Positions 43,175-54,073 are shown, counted from the stretch's first letter. The stretch: DNA of 64,000 bases from Paractinoplanes aksuensis (GCF_024137025.1 NZ_JAMYJR010000001.1:62001-126000); one strand, 5' to 3'. Made by a program: numbers and translations. The notes: generated by a model from the sequence alone, not told the origin.

Positions 43175-43218
43175 GGCCGGCTCGGAACTTCGGCGTCGTG
43201 TCGGGTTCCGAGCCGGCC
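43175..43218 (-). terminator. Strong stem-loop after the small secreted protein gene
   Basis: A perfect 14-bp stem: GGCCGGCTCGGAAC (43175-43188) pairs with GTTCCGAGCCGGCC (43205-43218), loop of 16 bases, starting 6 bases after the stop at 43225. There is no U-tract, as is common for actinobacterial terminators. Confidence 0.7.
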
Positions 43219-43224
43219 CGGTGG

Positions 43225-43485
43225 TTAGAGGGCCTGGTCGGCGGCCGGCGAGCCGGTGCCTGACTCGGGGCCGGAGGAGCCGTCCTTTTCTGGGCAGTCT
43301 CGGTCGGTGGCCACGGCGGGGCCGGTGTCGCTGTCCGGTGTTGCTGCGCGGCCGTTGTCGACGGTTACCTGGACTGCGGGGTCGGCCTGTTCCGGGCCGG
43401 CCGCCAAGGCTGTTCCGCCGAATCCCATGGCTACGGCGGCGGTGCCGCCCGCGATGGCGAGACCGACGACGGTTCTGGTTCGCAT
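43225..43485 (-). CDS. Small secreted protein of unknown function
   Basis: 86 aa. A signal peptide of about 29 residues (TVVGLAIAGGTAAVAMGFGG, cleavage near ALAA-GP) precedes a short acidic, Ser/Gly/Pro-rich mature part with a single Cys. The ATG at 43485 has a GGGAGTGAGC ribosome site; a GTG 6 bases upstream overlaps that site and is less likely. A terminator-like hairpin follows. No family recognised. Confidence 0.72.
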   Translation of the reverse strand: MRTRTVVGLAIAGGTAAVAMGFGGTALAAGPEQADPAVQVTVDNGRAATPDSDTGPAVATDRDCPEKDGSSGPESGTGSPAADQAL

Positions 43486-43517
43486 GCTCACTCCCGACTC
43501 TGTTAGTTGTCCGGCGA

Positions 43518-43698
43518 GACCCCGGACAACCTGGCTGTCCGTAAGACCCCGGACAAGCTGGCTGTCCGTGAGACCCCGGACAAGTTGGCTGTCCGTGAGA
43601 CCCCGGACAAGTTGGCTGTCCGTGAGACCTGGACTAGCTGGGTTGTCCGCGATGCCCAGACAAGCTGGGTGTCACGTGAGATCCAGACAACCAATCAG
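43518..43698. repeat. 27-bp tandem repeat array, each unit a small hairpin
   Basis: Six units of exactly 27 bp (starts 43518, 43545, 43572, 43599, 43626, 43653) plus a partial seventh. Units 1-4 are nearly identical (GACCCCGGACAAGTTGGCTG, then TCCGTGA); units 5-7 decay towards the cellulase. Each contains GGACA...TGTCC, an inverted repeat. The array fills the gap between the cellulase stop (43728) and the small secreted gene. Confidence 0.85.
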
Positions 43699-43727
43699 TG
43701 CCGAAAAATGAGCGAAGCGAGCAGGCT

Positions 43728-46052
<2,325 letters not shown>

Positions 46053-48617
46053 TTACATGGGAGCGCTCCCAGAGTCCAGGTGCTTTTCCATCTCGGCCGC
46101 CGCCGCGGTGTCGAACTCGGCGTAGAGGTCCCGGGCCCGGGAATAGTGTTCGCGCGCCGAGGCGGTCGCGCCCAGCGCCTGATGGGCTCGGCCGAGCCCG
46201 GCCAACGCCTCGGCCAACTGACCTCGTACGCCCAATTTCTCGGCCAGCGACTGGGCCGCCGTGAAATGAACGAGCGCGTCCGCCGGCCGGGCGGCAGCCA
46301 GTGTGGCCGCCCCGAGACCGTTGCGCACGTGGGTCTCGCCGTCCTGATCTCCGATCTCGCGGACGATGACCAGTGCCTGCTCGTGATAGTCGACCGCCTG
46401 CTCCGGCTGCTCGAGCCGGGTGTGCAGCAGGCCCAGGCTGTCCAGCACCGTCGCCTCGCCGGCCCGGCTGCCGACCCGCTGGAAGATGGCCAGCGCCTCC
46501 CGCAGGTGCTCGCCCGCGTCCTCGGGCCGGCCCGAGGTCAGCTCGACCGTGCCCAGCGTGTTCAGCACGAACGCCGTGCCGTGCTCGTTGCCGCTCGCGC
46601 GGGCCAGCGTGAGCGCGTCCCGGCAGTAGCCGATGGCCTCGACGAACCGGCCCGCCCGCTCCATCGCGATGCCGAGCACGTTCAGGGTCTGGGCCTCGGC
46701 CGACTGGTCGCCCACCGTCCGGACCAGCGCCAGGGCTCGTTCCCAATGGTCGATCGCCGTCTTGTAGTCCTCCGAGCGGTCGGCCAGCATGCCCAGGTTG
46801 TGCAGCGCCACCGCCTCCCAGAGCGGATCGCCGACCTGTCGGAACAGGTCGACGGCGTCGCGCATCAGGCCGGCTCCGCGCCCGGTCTCGCCGCGGCGCA
46901 GGTGGACGATGGCGATGCCGATCAGCGCGTGCCCCTGCCCGGCCAGGTCCCCGCTGTCGCGGGTGGCGTCGAGGGCGTGGCCGTGCACGGCCAGCGCGTC
47001 GTTGTTGTCGGCCCCCTGCAGGTAGCGGTAGAGCACGCGGGCCAGCCTGGTGGTGTGCCCGGGCCAGTCGTGGGCGGCGGTGTGCGCGGCCACGGCGACC
47101 AGCGTCGGCCGTTCGGTCTCGAGCCAGGCCGCGGCCGCCTCGGGGTCGGCCAGATCGGGCGCCGGCGTGTCCACGGGCTCGACCGGCGGGCGCCGGTGCG
47201 TCTCGGCCGGGTGCAACGCGTTCATCGCCGCCGCAGCCGCCACCAGGTAGTAGTCGAAGAGCCGGGTCAAAGCCTTCCGGCGTACGGGTGGAGGGTCTTG
47301 ATCCTGGGCCCGGGTCACCGCGTAGGCGCGCACGAGGTCGTGGAACGTGTACCGCCCCGGCCCGGCCGGCTGCAGCAGGTGGTCGTGGCCGAGCCGGTCG
47401 AGCAGCGCCTGCGTGGCGGCCTGCCCGGTCCCGGCCAGCGCGGCCGCCGCGTACACGTCGAAGTCCTGTCCGGGATGCAGCGCGGCCAGCCGGAAGAGCC
47501 GCTGCTGGTCGTGGGGGAGTCCCTGGTACGACAGGTCGAGCGCGAGCTCCACGCCGGAGTCGAGCCGCCGCGCGCGGTGCCGCTCGTCGAGCCGGTCGGC
47601 GTGATCGGTCAGCGTCCAGCCCGTGGTGCCCAGGATGTGCCCGGCGATCAGGCTCAGCGCCAGCGGTAGGTGACCGGCGCGCCGCGCGATCCGGCCCGCC
47701 GCGCCGGGGTCGGTGCCGACGGGCAGGCCGGCCAGCGTGCTCGTGAGGAAGGCCAGCGCCTCGTCCGGAGTGAACGCGTCGACCGCGAGCTGGGTCGCCG
47801 GCTCCAGCTCGGCCAGGTTGCGGCGGCTCGTGACCAGGGTCGGGCAGCCCGCGACGCCGGGCAGCAGCGGGCGTACCTGATCGGCCGTGGCCGCGTTGTC
47901 GAGCACCACCAGCGTGCGGGACCCGGCGAGCCGGTCGCGGTAGGCGGCGGCGCGGGCCTCGAGACCGGGCGGGATCTGCTGACCCGGCACGCCGAGCAGA
48001 CGCAGGAAACCGTCCAGCACCGCGCCCGGGTCGGCCGGTGGCTGCGCGCTGTCCGGGTGGAAGCCGCGCAGATTCACGAACAGAACCCGGTCGACTGCCT
48101 CTTCGCGCACCATCCGGTGCCCGGCGTGCACGGCCAGCTGCGTCTTGCCGACGCCGGCCATGCCCTCGATGGCCGAGATCACGACCGCGTCGCCCGCGCG
48201 CATCGCCGTACGCAATCGGTCGAGCTCTTCGGCCCGGCCGGTGAACGCGTCGAGATCGGGCGGCAGCGAATCCCACACCCGCACCTGGGCCACCGGGTCG
48301 GCCTCGCCGCCGACCACGCGCAGCGCCTGCGCCCACTGGTTCACATAGCCGACCTCGGGGTGCAGCGCCTCGACCACGGCGATGACCAGGTCGGGATTGA
48401 ACCGGCGGCGCCCCGGCGCGAACACGTTGGCCACCGTCGACCGCCGGGCCAGCTCACTCGGCGGCCGCCCCGCCGCGGTCCAGGCGGCATTGACCCGGTC
48501 CTTGATCATTTCGTACGAGGGGTCGCCCGCCCACGCCTTGAGCAGGCGCAACCGCTCGACCAGCTCATCGGACGAGCCCGCCTGGGCCGGATCGGGCAAC
48601 TCGGCGAACGAGGGCAT
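46053..48617 (-). CDS. STAND regulator: NB-ARC ATPase with TPR repeats (paralogue of the gene at 37658)
   Basis: 854 aa. Same order as the paralogue: HTH-like N-terminal domain (LKAWAGDPSYEMIKDRVNAA, RRSTVANVFAPGRRRFNPDL), NB-ARC with Walker A IEGMAGVGKTQLAVHAGH, Walker B TLVVLDNAAT and PTLVTSRRNL, winged helix, then about eight TPRs to the end. Compact, without the repeat insertions of the other copy. GAGGAG precedes the ATG at 48617. Its last codons overlap the CebR-type operator of the cellulase gene. The two paralogues may answer related signals; targets are unknown. Confidence 0.88.
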   Translation of the reverse strand: MPSFAELPDPAQAGSSDELVERLRLLKAWAGDPSYEMIKDRVNAAWTAAGRPPSELARRSTVANVFAPGRRRFNPDLVIAVVEALHPEVGYVNQWAQALRVVGGEADPVAQVRVWDSLPPDLDAFTGRAEELDRLRTAMRAGDAVVISAIEGMAGVGKTQLAVHAGHRMVREEAVDRVLFVNLRGFHPDSAQPPADPGAVLDGFLRLLGVPGQQIPPGLEARAAAYRDRLAGSRTLVVLDNAATADQVRPLLPGVAGCPTLVTSRRNLAELEPATQLAVDAFTPDEALAFLTSTLAGLPVGTDPGAAGRIARRAGHLPLALSLIAGHILGTTGWTLTDHADRLDERHRARRLDSGVELALDLSYQGLPHDQQRLFRLAALHPGQDFDVYAAAALAGTGQAATQALLDRLGHDHLLQPAGPGRYTFHDLVRAYAVTRAQDQDPPPVRRKALTRLFDYYLVAAAAAMNALHPAETHRRPPVEPVDTPAPDLADPEAAAAWLETERPTLVAVAAHTAAHDWPGHTTRLARVLYRYLQGADNNDALAVHGHALDATRDSGDLAGQGHALIGIAIVHLRRGETGRGAGLMRDAVDLFRQVGDPLWEAVALHNLGMLADRSEDYKTAIDHWERALALVRTVGDQSAEAQTLNVLGIAMERAGRFVEAIGYCRDALTLARASGNEHGTAFVLNTLGTVELTSGRPEDAGEHLREALAIFQRVGSRAGEATVLDSLGLLHTRLEQPEQAVDYHEQALVIVREIGDQDGETHVRNGLGAATLAAARPADALVHFTAAQSLAEKLGVRGQLAEALAGLGRAHQALGATASAREHYSRARDLYAEFDTAAAAEMEKHLDSGSAPM
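46058..46071. promoter_or_regulatory. CebR-type operator TGGGAGCGCTCCCA
   Basis: A perfect 14-bp palindrome identical to the consensus box bound by CebR, the cello-oligosaccharide-responsive LacI-family repressor of streptomycetes. It lies 33 bases upstream of the cellulase ATG, as expected for a cellulase promoter, and within the last coding bases of the upstream STAND gene. No cebR gene is in the window. Confidence 0.88.
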
Positions 48618-49061
48618 CGCTCACTCCTCTTCTCGGCGATCGACGGCTCTCGAAACTAGGCCCAAGTTGACTGCCGTCCAAATTCGTCCAGACTTCGGAC
48701 GCGCCGCCCCCGGAGGCCGGAGACTCGTTCGCAGAGCTTGCTCAACGACGAGCGACACTGGCCACGGGGGTCAAGGAACTCAGCGTCCTTGGCAGGCCAG
48801 TCACAGACGATCGGCCCCGGCGCCCTCTCAGGCCGCCGGGGCCGATCGACTTTTCCGTCGGGTCAGAGAACGCCGCCGCGACCGGGGCTGATGACGACAT
48901 CGCCCCCCGTTCCCGGAGAGCGACGACCGCCGCCAGCGCGATCAGCGCGAGCACCCCGTGCAGCAACAGAGTCACGAGCCCAGGAAGACAATGTCCGGCA
49001 AATCCTCACTGGCCTCGATGCACTACCCTGACCTCGGTATTCGGGGTGGGGAGGCGGGCCG
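48618..49061. other. Intergenic region with hairpin and a possible tiny leftward ORF
   Basis: 444 bp between the divergent STAND and NfeD-like genes. It holds the strong hairpin at 48809-48847. From GTG 48975 leftward a frame starts with a membrane helix (VTLLLHGVLALIALAAVVAL). Adding one G to the six-G run at 48903-48908 would end it as GGDVVISPGRGGVL and TGA, just before the hairpin. That small protein is only a candidate. Confidence 0.4.
48809..48847 (+). terminator. Stem-loop with T-tract
   Basis: GATCGGCCCCGGCG (48809-48822) pairs perfectly with CGCCGGGGCCGATC (48834-48847), loop of 11 bases, followed on the plus strand by GACTTTT. It has the form of an intrinsic terminator for rightward transcription, and may also end a leftward transcript. 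No rightward gene is recognised just upstream, so its purpose is unclear. Confidence 0.6.
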
Positions 49062-49610
49062 ATGGCGACGGCGACCGTGGTTTTTCTGGTGATCGGCGCC
49101 GTCGGTGTGGTGGTGCTCGCGCTGGCCCTGCTCGGTGGCGAGCTGATGAGTTTTCTGCACTTCGGCGACGGGCCGGTCTCGCTCGAGGTGGTCGCCGGGT
49201 TCCTGGGGGCGTTCGGCTTCGCCGGGGCCATCGCGGCCGAGCTCCTGGGTGGTGACAGCGCCGGTCTGATCGCTGCGGCCTCCGCCGTCGGGCTCGTGGC
49301 CGCCGTACCCACCGCCTGGTTGGCCCTGCGCCTGTCGCGGGCTGCCCGGACCATGCCCACCGACGCCACCCCGACCCGGCAGGACCTGGTCGGCACGCTC
49401 GGCGTCATCGTCACCTCCGTGCCGGCCGGAACCGGCTACGGCGAGGTGCGCATCCGGCTCGGCGGGCAGCCGGTCAAGCTGTACGCCCGCGCCCAGCACG
49501 CCATCCCGGCCGGCGCTCAGGTCTTCGTGGTCGAGGCGCCGTCCGACACCAGCGTCGTCGTCGAGGAAACCCTCCGGGTCGACGAGACCCCTCACCCTGG
49601 AAAGGTCTAG
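49062..49610 (+). CDS. NfeD-like membrane protein, partner of flotillin
   Basis: 182 aa. Helices at about 5-27, 40-62 and 66-88, then a soluble C-terminal domain (about 100-175) with the OB-like pattern of NfeD proteins (LVGTLGVIVTSVPAGTGYGE, then HAIPAGAQVFVVEA). The gene abuts the flotillin gene with no space, the usual nfeD-flotillin arrangement; the two proteins organise membrane microdomains. Confidence 0.82.
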   Translation: MATATVVFLVIGAVGVVVLALALLGGELMSFLHFGDGPVSLEVVAGFLGAFGFAGAIAAELLGGDSAGLIAAASAVGLVAAVPTAWLALRLSRAARTMPTDATPTRQDLVGTLGVIVTSVPAGTGYGEVRIRLGGQPVKLYARAQHAIPAGAQVFVVEAPSDTSVVVEETLRVDETPHPGKV

Positions 49611-51116
49611 ATGTCCCCTCTGCTCATCGCCGTCGGCGGCGCCGTCCTTCTTGTCATCCTGGTCATCCTGTTCGTGCTGTCCCGGATCAAAGTGGCCGGC
49701 CCGAACGAGGCCTTCATCATCACCGGCCGCAAGGGCCGGACGACCCAGTCGGCCGACGGCACGAGCAGCACCGACCTGTCCGGTCAGAAGGTCGTCATGG
49801 GCGCCTCGGTGTTCGTGCTGCCGGTCGTCCAGAAGCTGCAGTCGCTCGACCTGTCCAGCCGCCGCATCGACGTCAGCATCCGGGGCGCGGTGTCCAAACA
49901 GGGCATCCGGGCCGAGCTGCACGGCGTGGCCATCGTCAAGGTGGGCGGCAACGAGGGCGCCATCCGCGCCGCCGCCCAGCGCTTCCTGCACCAGCAGGCC
50001 GAGATCGAGGAGTTCACCCGCGAGGTGCTCGCGGGCGCGCTGCGCTCGATCGTCGGCCGGCTCACGATCGAAGAGATCATCCGGGACCGGGCCGCGTTCG
50101 CCAGCGCGGTGGCCGAGGAGGCCGAGCACTCCATGACCAACCAGGGTCTGGTGCTCGACGCGTTCCAGCTGCAGGACATCGTGGCCGAGGGCTCGTACCT
50201 GCAGGACCTGGGACGCCCCGAGGCCGCGCGCGTCCTCAAGGACGCGGCGATCGCCGAGGCCCGGGCCCGCCAGCAGGCCGAGCAGGAACGTCTGCTGGCC
50301 GAGGAGGCCATCGCCGAGGCCCAGCGCAACCTGTCGCTCAAGCAGGCCGGCATCCAGGCCGAGATCGACGCGGCCAAGGCCAAGTCGGCCGCGGCCGGTC
50401 CGCTGGCGCAGGCCGAGCGCGACCAGGCCATCCTGGCCGAGCAGCAGAAGGTGGCCGAGCAGAACGCCGAGCTCAAGCAGCGTCAGCTCGACACCGAGGT
50501 CCGCAAGCCGGCCGACGCCCAGCGCTACAAGGTCGAGCAGGAGGCGGAGGCCGCCCGCGCCGCCGCCGTGCTCGGCGCCGACGCGCAGCGGCAGGCCACG
50601 ATCGCCGCCGCGCAGGCCCAGGCCGAGCAGGCCCGCCTGACCGGTGAGGGCGAGCGGGCCCGCCGGGCCGCGCTGGCCGAGGCCAACGCGATCGAGGGCG
50701 CCAAGGAGGGCGAGGCCGAGCAGCGCCGTCGTACCGCGATCGCCGACGCGGTCGAACGCGAGGGCGCCGCCGAGGCCGCGGCCATCCTGGCCAAGGGCGG
50801 GGCCGAGGCCGAGGCGATGGCCCGCAAGGCCGAGGCGTTCGCCGCCTACGGCGAGGCTGCCGTGCTCGACCTGCTGGTCCGGGTGCTGCCCCAGGTCGTC
50901 GAGGCCGCCGCGGCCCCGATGGGCTCGATCGACAAGATGACCGTCATCTCCACCGACGGCGCCTCGTCGCTGACCAAGTCGGTCGCCAACAACGTGGCCC
51001 AGGGCCTGCAGCTGGGCACCGACCTGACCGGCATCGACCTGTCGGCCCTGCTCAGCAAGCTGGGCGCGGCCCAGGCCGCGAACGGCACGACCCCCGAGAT
51101 CGAGAAGAAGGACTGA
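49611..51116 (+). CDS. Flotillin-family SPFH protein
   Basis: 501 aa. One N-terminal membrane hairpin or helix (about 4-24), SPFH/band 7 domain (KVAGPNEAFIITGRKGR ... SSRRIDVSIRGAVSKQGIRA ... FTREVLAGALRSIVGRLTIE), then a long Glu/Ala-rich coiled coil with EA repeats (about 200-400), and a short C-terminal tail. This is the FloT/YqiK-like bacterial flotillin that scaffolds functional membrane microdomains. Operon with the NfeD-like gene. Confidence 0.93.
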   Translation: MSPLLIAVGGAVLLVILVILFVLSRIKVAGPNEAFIITGRKGRTTQSADGTSSTDLSGQKVVMGASVFVLPVVQKLQSLDLSSRRIDVSIRGAVSKQGIRAELHGVAIVKVGGNEGAIRAAAQRFLHQQAEIEEFTREVLAGALRSIVGRLTIEEIIRDRAAFASAVAEEAEHSMTNQGLVLDAFQLQDIVAEGSYLQDLGRPEAARVLKDAAIAEARARQQAEQERLLAEEAIAEAQRNLSLKQAGIQAEIDAAKAKSAAAGPLAQAERDQAILAEQQKVAEQNAELKQRQLDTEVRKPADAQRYKVEQEAEAARAAAVLGADAQRQATIAAAQAQAEQARLTGEGERARRAALAEANAIEGAKEGEAEQRRRTAIADAVEREGAAEAAAILAKGGAEAEAMARKAEAFAAYGEAAVLDLLVRVLPQVVEAAAAPMGSIDKMTVISTDGASSLTKSVANNVAQGLQLGTDLTGIDLSALLSKLGAAQAANGTTPEIEKKD

Positions 51117-51123
51117 CCGGCGG

Positions 51124-52089
51124 TCAGGCCGGCGGCGTCAGCACCCGTACTGGCGCGCCGGCCCGCCAGGCCGCGATGTCCTCGACGACCTGCTGGTACA
51201 TGTGGCGCAGGGCGTTCTCGGTGACGTAGCCGAGGTGAGGCAGCAGCACTGTGCGGGGGGCGCCGCGCAGCGGGTTGCCGGCCGGCAGCGGCTCGACGTT
51301 GTAGACGTCCAGGCCGGCGCCGGCGATCGAGCCCGCGATCAGGGCGGCGACCAGCGCGGCCTCGTCCACGATCGGGCCCCGGGACGTGTTGACCAGCACC
51401 GCCGACGGCTTCATGGCGGCCAGCTCGGCCGGGCCGATCACGCCGGTGGTGCGTTCGCTCAGCTTGAGGTGCACGGTCACCACGTCGCTGGTCGCGAAGA
51501 ACTCGTCGCGGGAGACCAGGGTCGCGCCGGCCTCGGCGGCCCGTTCGGCGGTGAGGTTCTCGCTCCAGGCGATCACGCGCATGTCGAAGGCCTGCCCGAT
51601 CCGCGCGACCTGCGTACCCATCCGGCCCAGACCCAGGACGCCGAGGGTGCTGCCCGCGAGGTCGGTGCCGACGGTGGTCTGCCAGCGGCCGTCGCGCAGG
51701 GCCCTGTCCTCGGTGACGACGTGCCGGCGGCAGGCCAGGATCAGCGCCCAGGTGAGCTCGGCCGTGTTGGAGCTCTTGGTGGCCCCGTACATGACGGTGC
51801 CGGTGACCGTGACCCCGTGCCGCCCGGCCGCGACGAGGTCGATGGCCGCGTTGGCCATGCCGGTGGTGACCAGCAGGCGCAGCCGGGGCAGCCGCTCGAA
51901 CACCTCGGCCGGGAACGCCGTGCGCTCCCGCATGGCCACCACGACCTCGGCCTCGCGCAGCGCGTCGGCCAGCGCGTCCTGGTCGCCGACGTGCTCGTGC
52001 AATACCTCGACGTCGGCCCCCGGCAACGAGCCGAAATCCCCGTACGCCCGAGCTACCCGCTGGTAGTCGTCCAGCACCACGATCTTCAT
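51124..52089 (-). CDS. D-2-hydroxyacid dehydrogenase
   Basis: 321 aa from ATG 52089. NAD-binding motif VLGLGRMGTQVARIGQAF, catalytic Arg in LVNTSRGPIVDEAAL, Glu in the LDVYNVEPLP segment and His in LLPHLGYVT: the complete D-isomer-specific dehydrogenase set (phosphoglycerate/glycerate dehydrogenase family). It reduces a 2-keto acid with NAD(P)H or the reverse. Convergent with flotillin (7 bp apart); the upstream gene on the same strand ends 4 bases before it, suggesting one transcript with the epimerase-rhodanese gene. Confidence 0.92.
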   Translation of the reverse strand: MKIVVLDDYQRVARAYGDFGSLPGADVEVLHEHVGDQDALADALREAEVVVAMRERTAFPAEVFERLPRLRLLVTTGMANAAIDLVAAGRHGVTVTGTVMYGATKSSNTAELTWALILACRRHVVTEDRALRDGRWQTTVGTDLAGSTLGVLGLGRMGTQVARIGQAFDMRVIAWSENLTAERAAEAGATLVSRDEFFATSDVVTVHLKLSERTTGVIGPAELAAMKPSAVLVNTSRGPIVDEAALVAALIAGSIAGAGLDVYNVEPLPAGNPLRGAPRTVLLPHLGYVTENALRHMYQQVVEDIAAWRAGAPVRVLTPPA

Positions 52090-52093
52090 GCTG

Positions 52094-53959
52094 TCACGGT
52101 AGTGGCCCGGTCCCGGCCGGCCGGTCCGGGTCGGACGACCACTGCGACCACGAGCCCGGGTACAGCGCCGCGTCGATGCCGACCACGGCCAGCGCGGCAA
52201 TCTCGTGCGCGGCCGTCACCCCGGAACCGCAGTAGACGCCGACCGGTCCGGTCAGCCCGGCGAAGCGGGCCCGCAGCGCGTCGGTGGCCAGGAACCGGTC
52301 GCCGACCAGGTTGTCCGCGGTGGGCCGGCTGACCGCGCCCGGGATGTGCCCGGCCCGCGGGTCGATCGGCTCGACCTCGCCGCGGTAGCGCTCGGCGGCC
52401 CGGGCATCGATCAGCGTTCCCGTCCGGGCCAGCTCGGCTGCCTCGTCGGCGTCCAGGGTGGGGAGCCGGCCGGGCTCGAGGACGATGTCGCTCGCCGGGT
52501 GCGGCGGGGTCTCGCCGGTGGCCTGGGAATGGCCGTCGGCGGCCCAGGCGGCCAGTCCGCCGTCGAGGATCCGCACGTCGGTGACGCCCGCCCAGCGCAG
52601 CAGCCACCAGGCGCGGGCCGCGGCGAGGCCGCCACTGTTGTCGTAGACGACGACTCCGCCGCGGCGGGTCACGCCCCAGCGGCGTACGTCGGCCTGGAAT
52701 TTCTCGAGGTCGGGCAGCGGGTGGCGGCCGGTGCCGGGAGCGACCGGACCGGCCAGTTCGGATTCGAGGTCGACATAGACGGCGCCCGGGATGTGGCCCG
52801 CGCGGTAGTGCTCGGCCCCGTGCGGGTCGCCCAGCGCCCACCGCACGTCGAGCACCACCGGCGCGTCCGGGCCGGCCAGCCGGTCGTGCAGCTCGGCCCC
52901 GTCGATCAGCACCTCGTCGCGCCGGTCGACGCCGAACTGCCACACCGTCGTCGAGCGGTAGGTCTCGCCCGGGCGCAGCACGGTCGACGGGAAGGCGGGC
53001 CGGTTCGGGGAGTCGGGGAAGTGCTGGGTCTCCAGGGCCAAGCCGTCGCCCTGGCGGTAGAGGCGCCCGCTCGTGCCGATCACCGTGCCGTCGAGGAAGT
53101 TGCCCGAATAGAACTGCAGGCCGGGCTCCGTGGTCGAGACGGTCAGGGTGCGGCCGCTGACCGGGTCGGTCACTTCGGCCGCCGTGTTCAGGCCACTCTC
53201 CGGGCGGTCGATGATCCAGTTGTGGTCGTACCCGCCGGCGTGGCTCAGCTGGTCGTCGCCGGTGCGGATGCGCTCGCCGACGGCGACCGGCTCGCGGAAG
53301 TCCATCGGCGTGCGCGCCACCGGGAGCAGGTCGCCGGTGGGGATGAGGTCGGGGCCCACGGGAGTGAAATGGGTGGCGTGGAGGCGTACCCGGTGGCCGT
53401 AGATGTCGCCGCTGCCCTCGCCGCCGAGGTTGAAGTAGCTGTGGTTGGTCAGGTTGACCACGGTCGGGGCGTCGGTGGTGGCCTCATAGTCGATCCGCAG
53501 GGCGTTGCCGGCCGTCAGGGTGTAGCGCACGGTCACGGTCAGGACGCCGGGGTAGCCCTGATCACCGTCGGGGCTGACCAGCCGCAGCTCGACCGAGTCG
53601 TCGGTCCCGGTGGCCGACCAGATCCGCTGGTCGAAGCCGGTCGCGCCGCCGTGCAGGCTGTTCGGGCCGTTGTTGATCGGCAGCTCGTGCGTCGTGCCGT
53701 CGAGCTCGAAGCGGCCCCGCGCGATGCGATTGCCGTACCGGCCGATCAGGGCGCCGAAGTAGGGGCCGGGGTTGTCGAGGTAGCCCTGCAGCCGGTCGAA
53801 CCCGAGAACGACGTTGGCCGTCACGCCCGCCCGGTCGGGCACCTCCACGCTCTGGACGATCCCGCCGTACGTGAGCACGGCGACCCGCATGCCGCTGCCG
53901 TTGGTCAGGACGTAACGATCGACAGGGCCTTCGGGGGCCGTTCCCCAGCGCTCAGACAT
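52094..53959 (-). CDS. Fusion of aldose 1-epimerase and two-domain rhodanese sulfurtransferase
   Basis: 621 aa in one open frame. Residues 1 to about 344 are a whole galactose mutarotase: FGALIGRYGNRIARGRFELD, the catalytic His in VVNLTNHSYFNLGG, and Glu in TTEPGLQFYSGNFLDG. Directly after WQFGVDRRDEV begins a full thiosulfate/3-mercaptopyruvate sulfurtransferase: an inactive first rhodanese domain (YRAGHIPGAVYVDL), then the active one with Cys577 in VYCGSGVTAAHEI. Both modules are normally separate proteins. Either a real fusion, or two genes joined by loss of a stop or a sequence error; a separate start near VLIDGAELHD (GTG) is possible. Confidence 0.85.
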   Translation of the reverse strand: MSERWGTAPEGPVDRYVLTNGSGMRVAVLTYGGIVQSVEVPDRAGVTANVVLGFDRLQGYLDNPGPYFGALIGRYGNRIARGRFELDGTTHELPINNGPNSLHGGATGFDQRIWSATGTDDSVELRLVSPDGDQGYPGVLTVTVRYTLTAGNALRIDYEATTDAPTVVNLTNHSYFNLGGEGSGDIYGHRVRLHATHFTPVGPDLIPTGDLLPVARTPMDFREPVAVGERIRTGDDQLSHAGGYDHNWIIDRPESGLNTAAEVTDPVSGRTLTVSTTEPGLQFYSGNFLDGTVIGTSGRLYRQGDGLALETQHFPDSPNRPAFPSTVLRPGETYRSTTVWQFGVDRRDEVLIDGAELHDRLAGPDAPVVLDVRWALGDPHGAEHYRAGHIPGAVYVDLESELAGPVAPGTGRHPLPDLEKFQADVRRWGVTRRGGVVVYDNSGGLAAARAWWLLRWAGVTDVRILDGGLAAWAADGHSQATGETPPHPASDIVLEPGRLPTLDADEAAELARTGTLIDARAAERYRGEVEPIDPRAGHIPGAVSRPTADNLVGDRFLATDALRARFAGLTGPVGVYCGSGVTAAHEIAALAVVGIDAALYPGSWSQWSSDPDRPAGTGPLP

Positions 53960-53968
53960 CGCCCCACT

Positions 53969-54073
53969 TTAGTGGCGGCGATGATGTCGATAGCCGGACG
54001 TCAGGGACAACGCGGCCATCGAGATCAAGGCGCTCACGACCAGGAGCGTGCCGAGCAGGATGTCGACAAACAT
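53969..54073 (-). CDS. Candidate 34-aa single-helix membrane protein
   Basis: A tiny frame, ATG 54073 to TAA at 53969, with AGGGTGA about 6 bases before the start. It encodes MFVDILLGTLLVVSALISMA followed by a short Ser/Leu stretch and a basic His/Arg tail: one membrane helix with a positive end. Too short for homology arguments. It lies just upstream of the epimerase fusion on the same strand (9 bp gap). Confidence 0.42.
   Translation of the reverse strand: MFVDILLGTLLVVSALISMAALSLTSGYRHHRRH

Noticed and set aside
43518..43698. CRISPR array
   Set aside because: Units are directly contiguous with no unique spacers, and no cas gene is near.
46080..47669. 529-residue rightward frame opposite the second STAND gene
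   Set aside because: Antisense of conserved ATPase and TPR coding sequence, with Val/Gly/Arg-rich composition.
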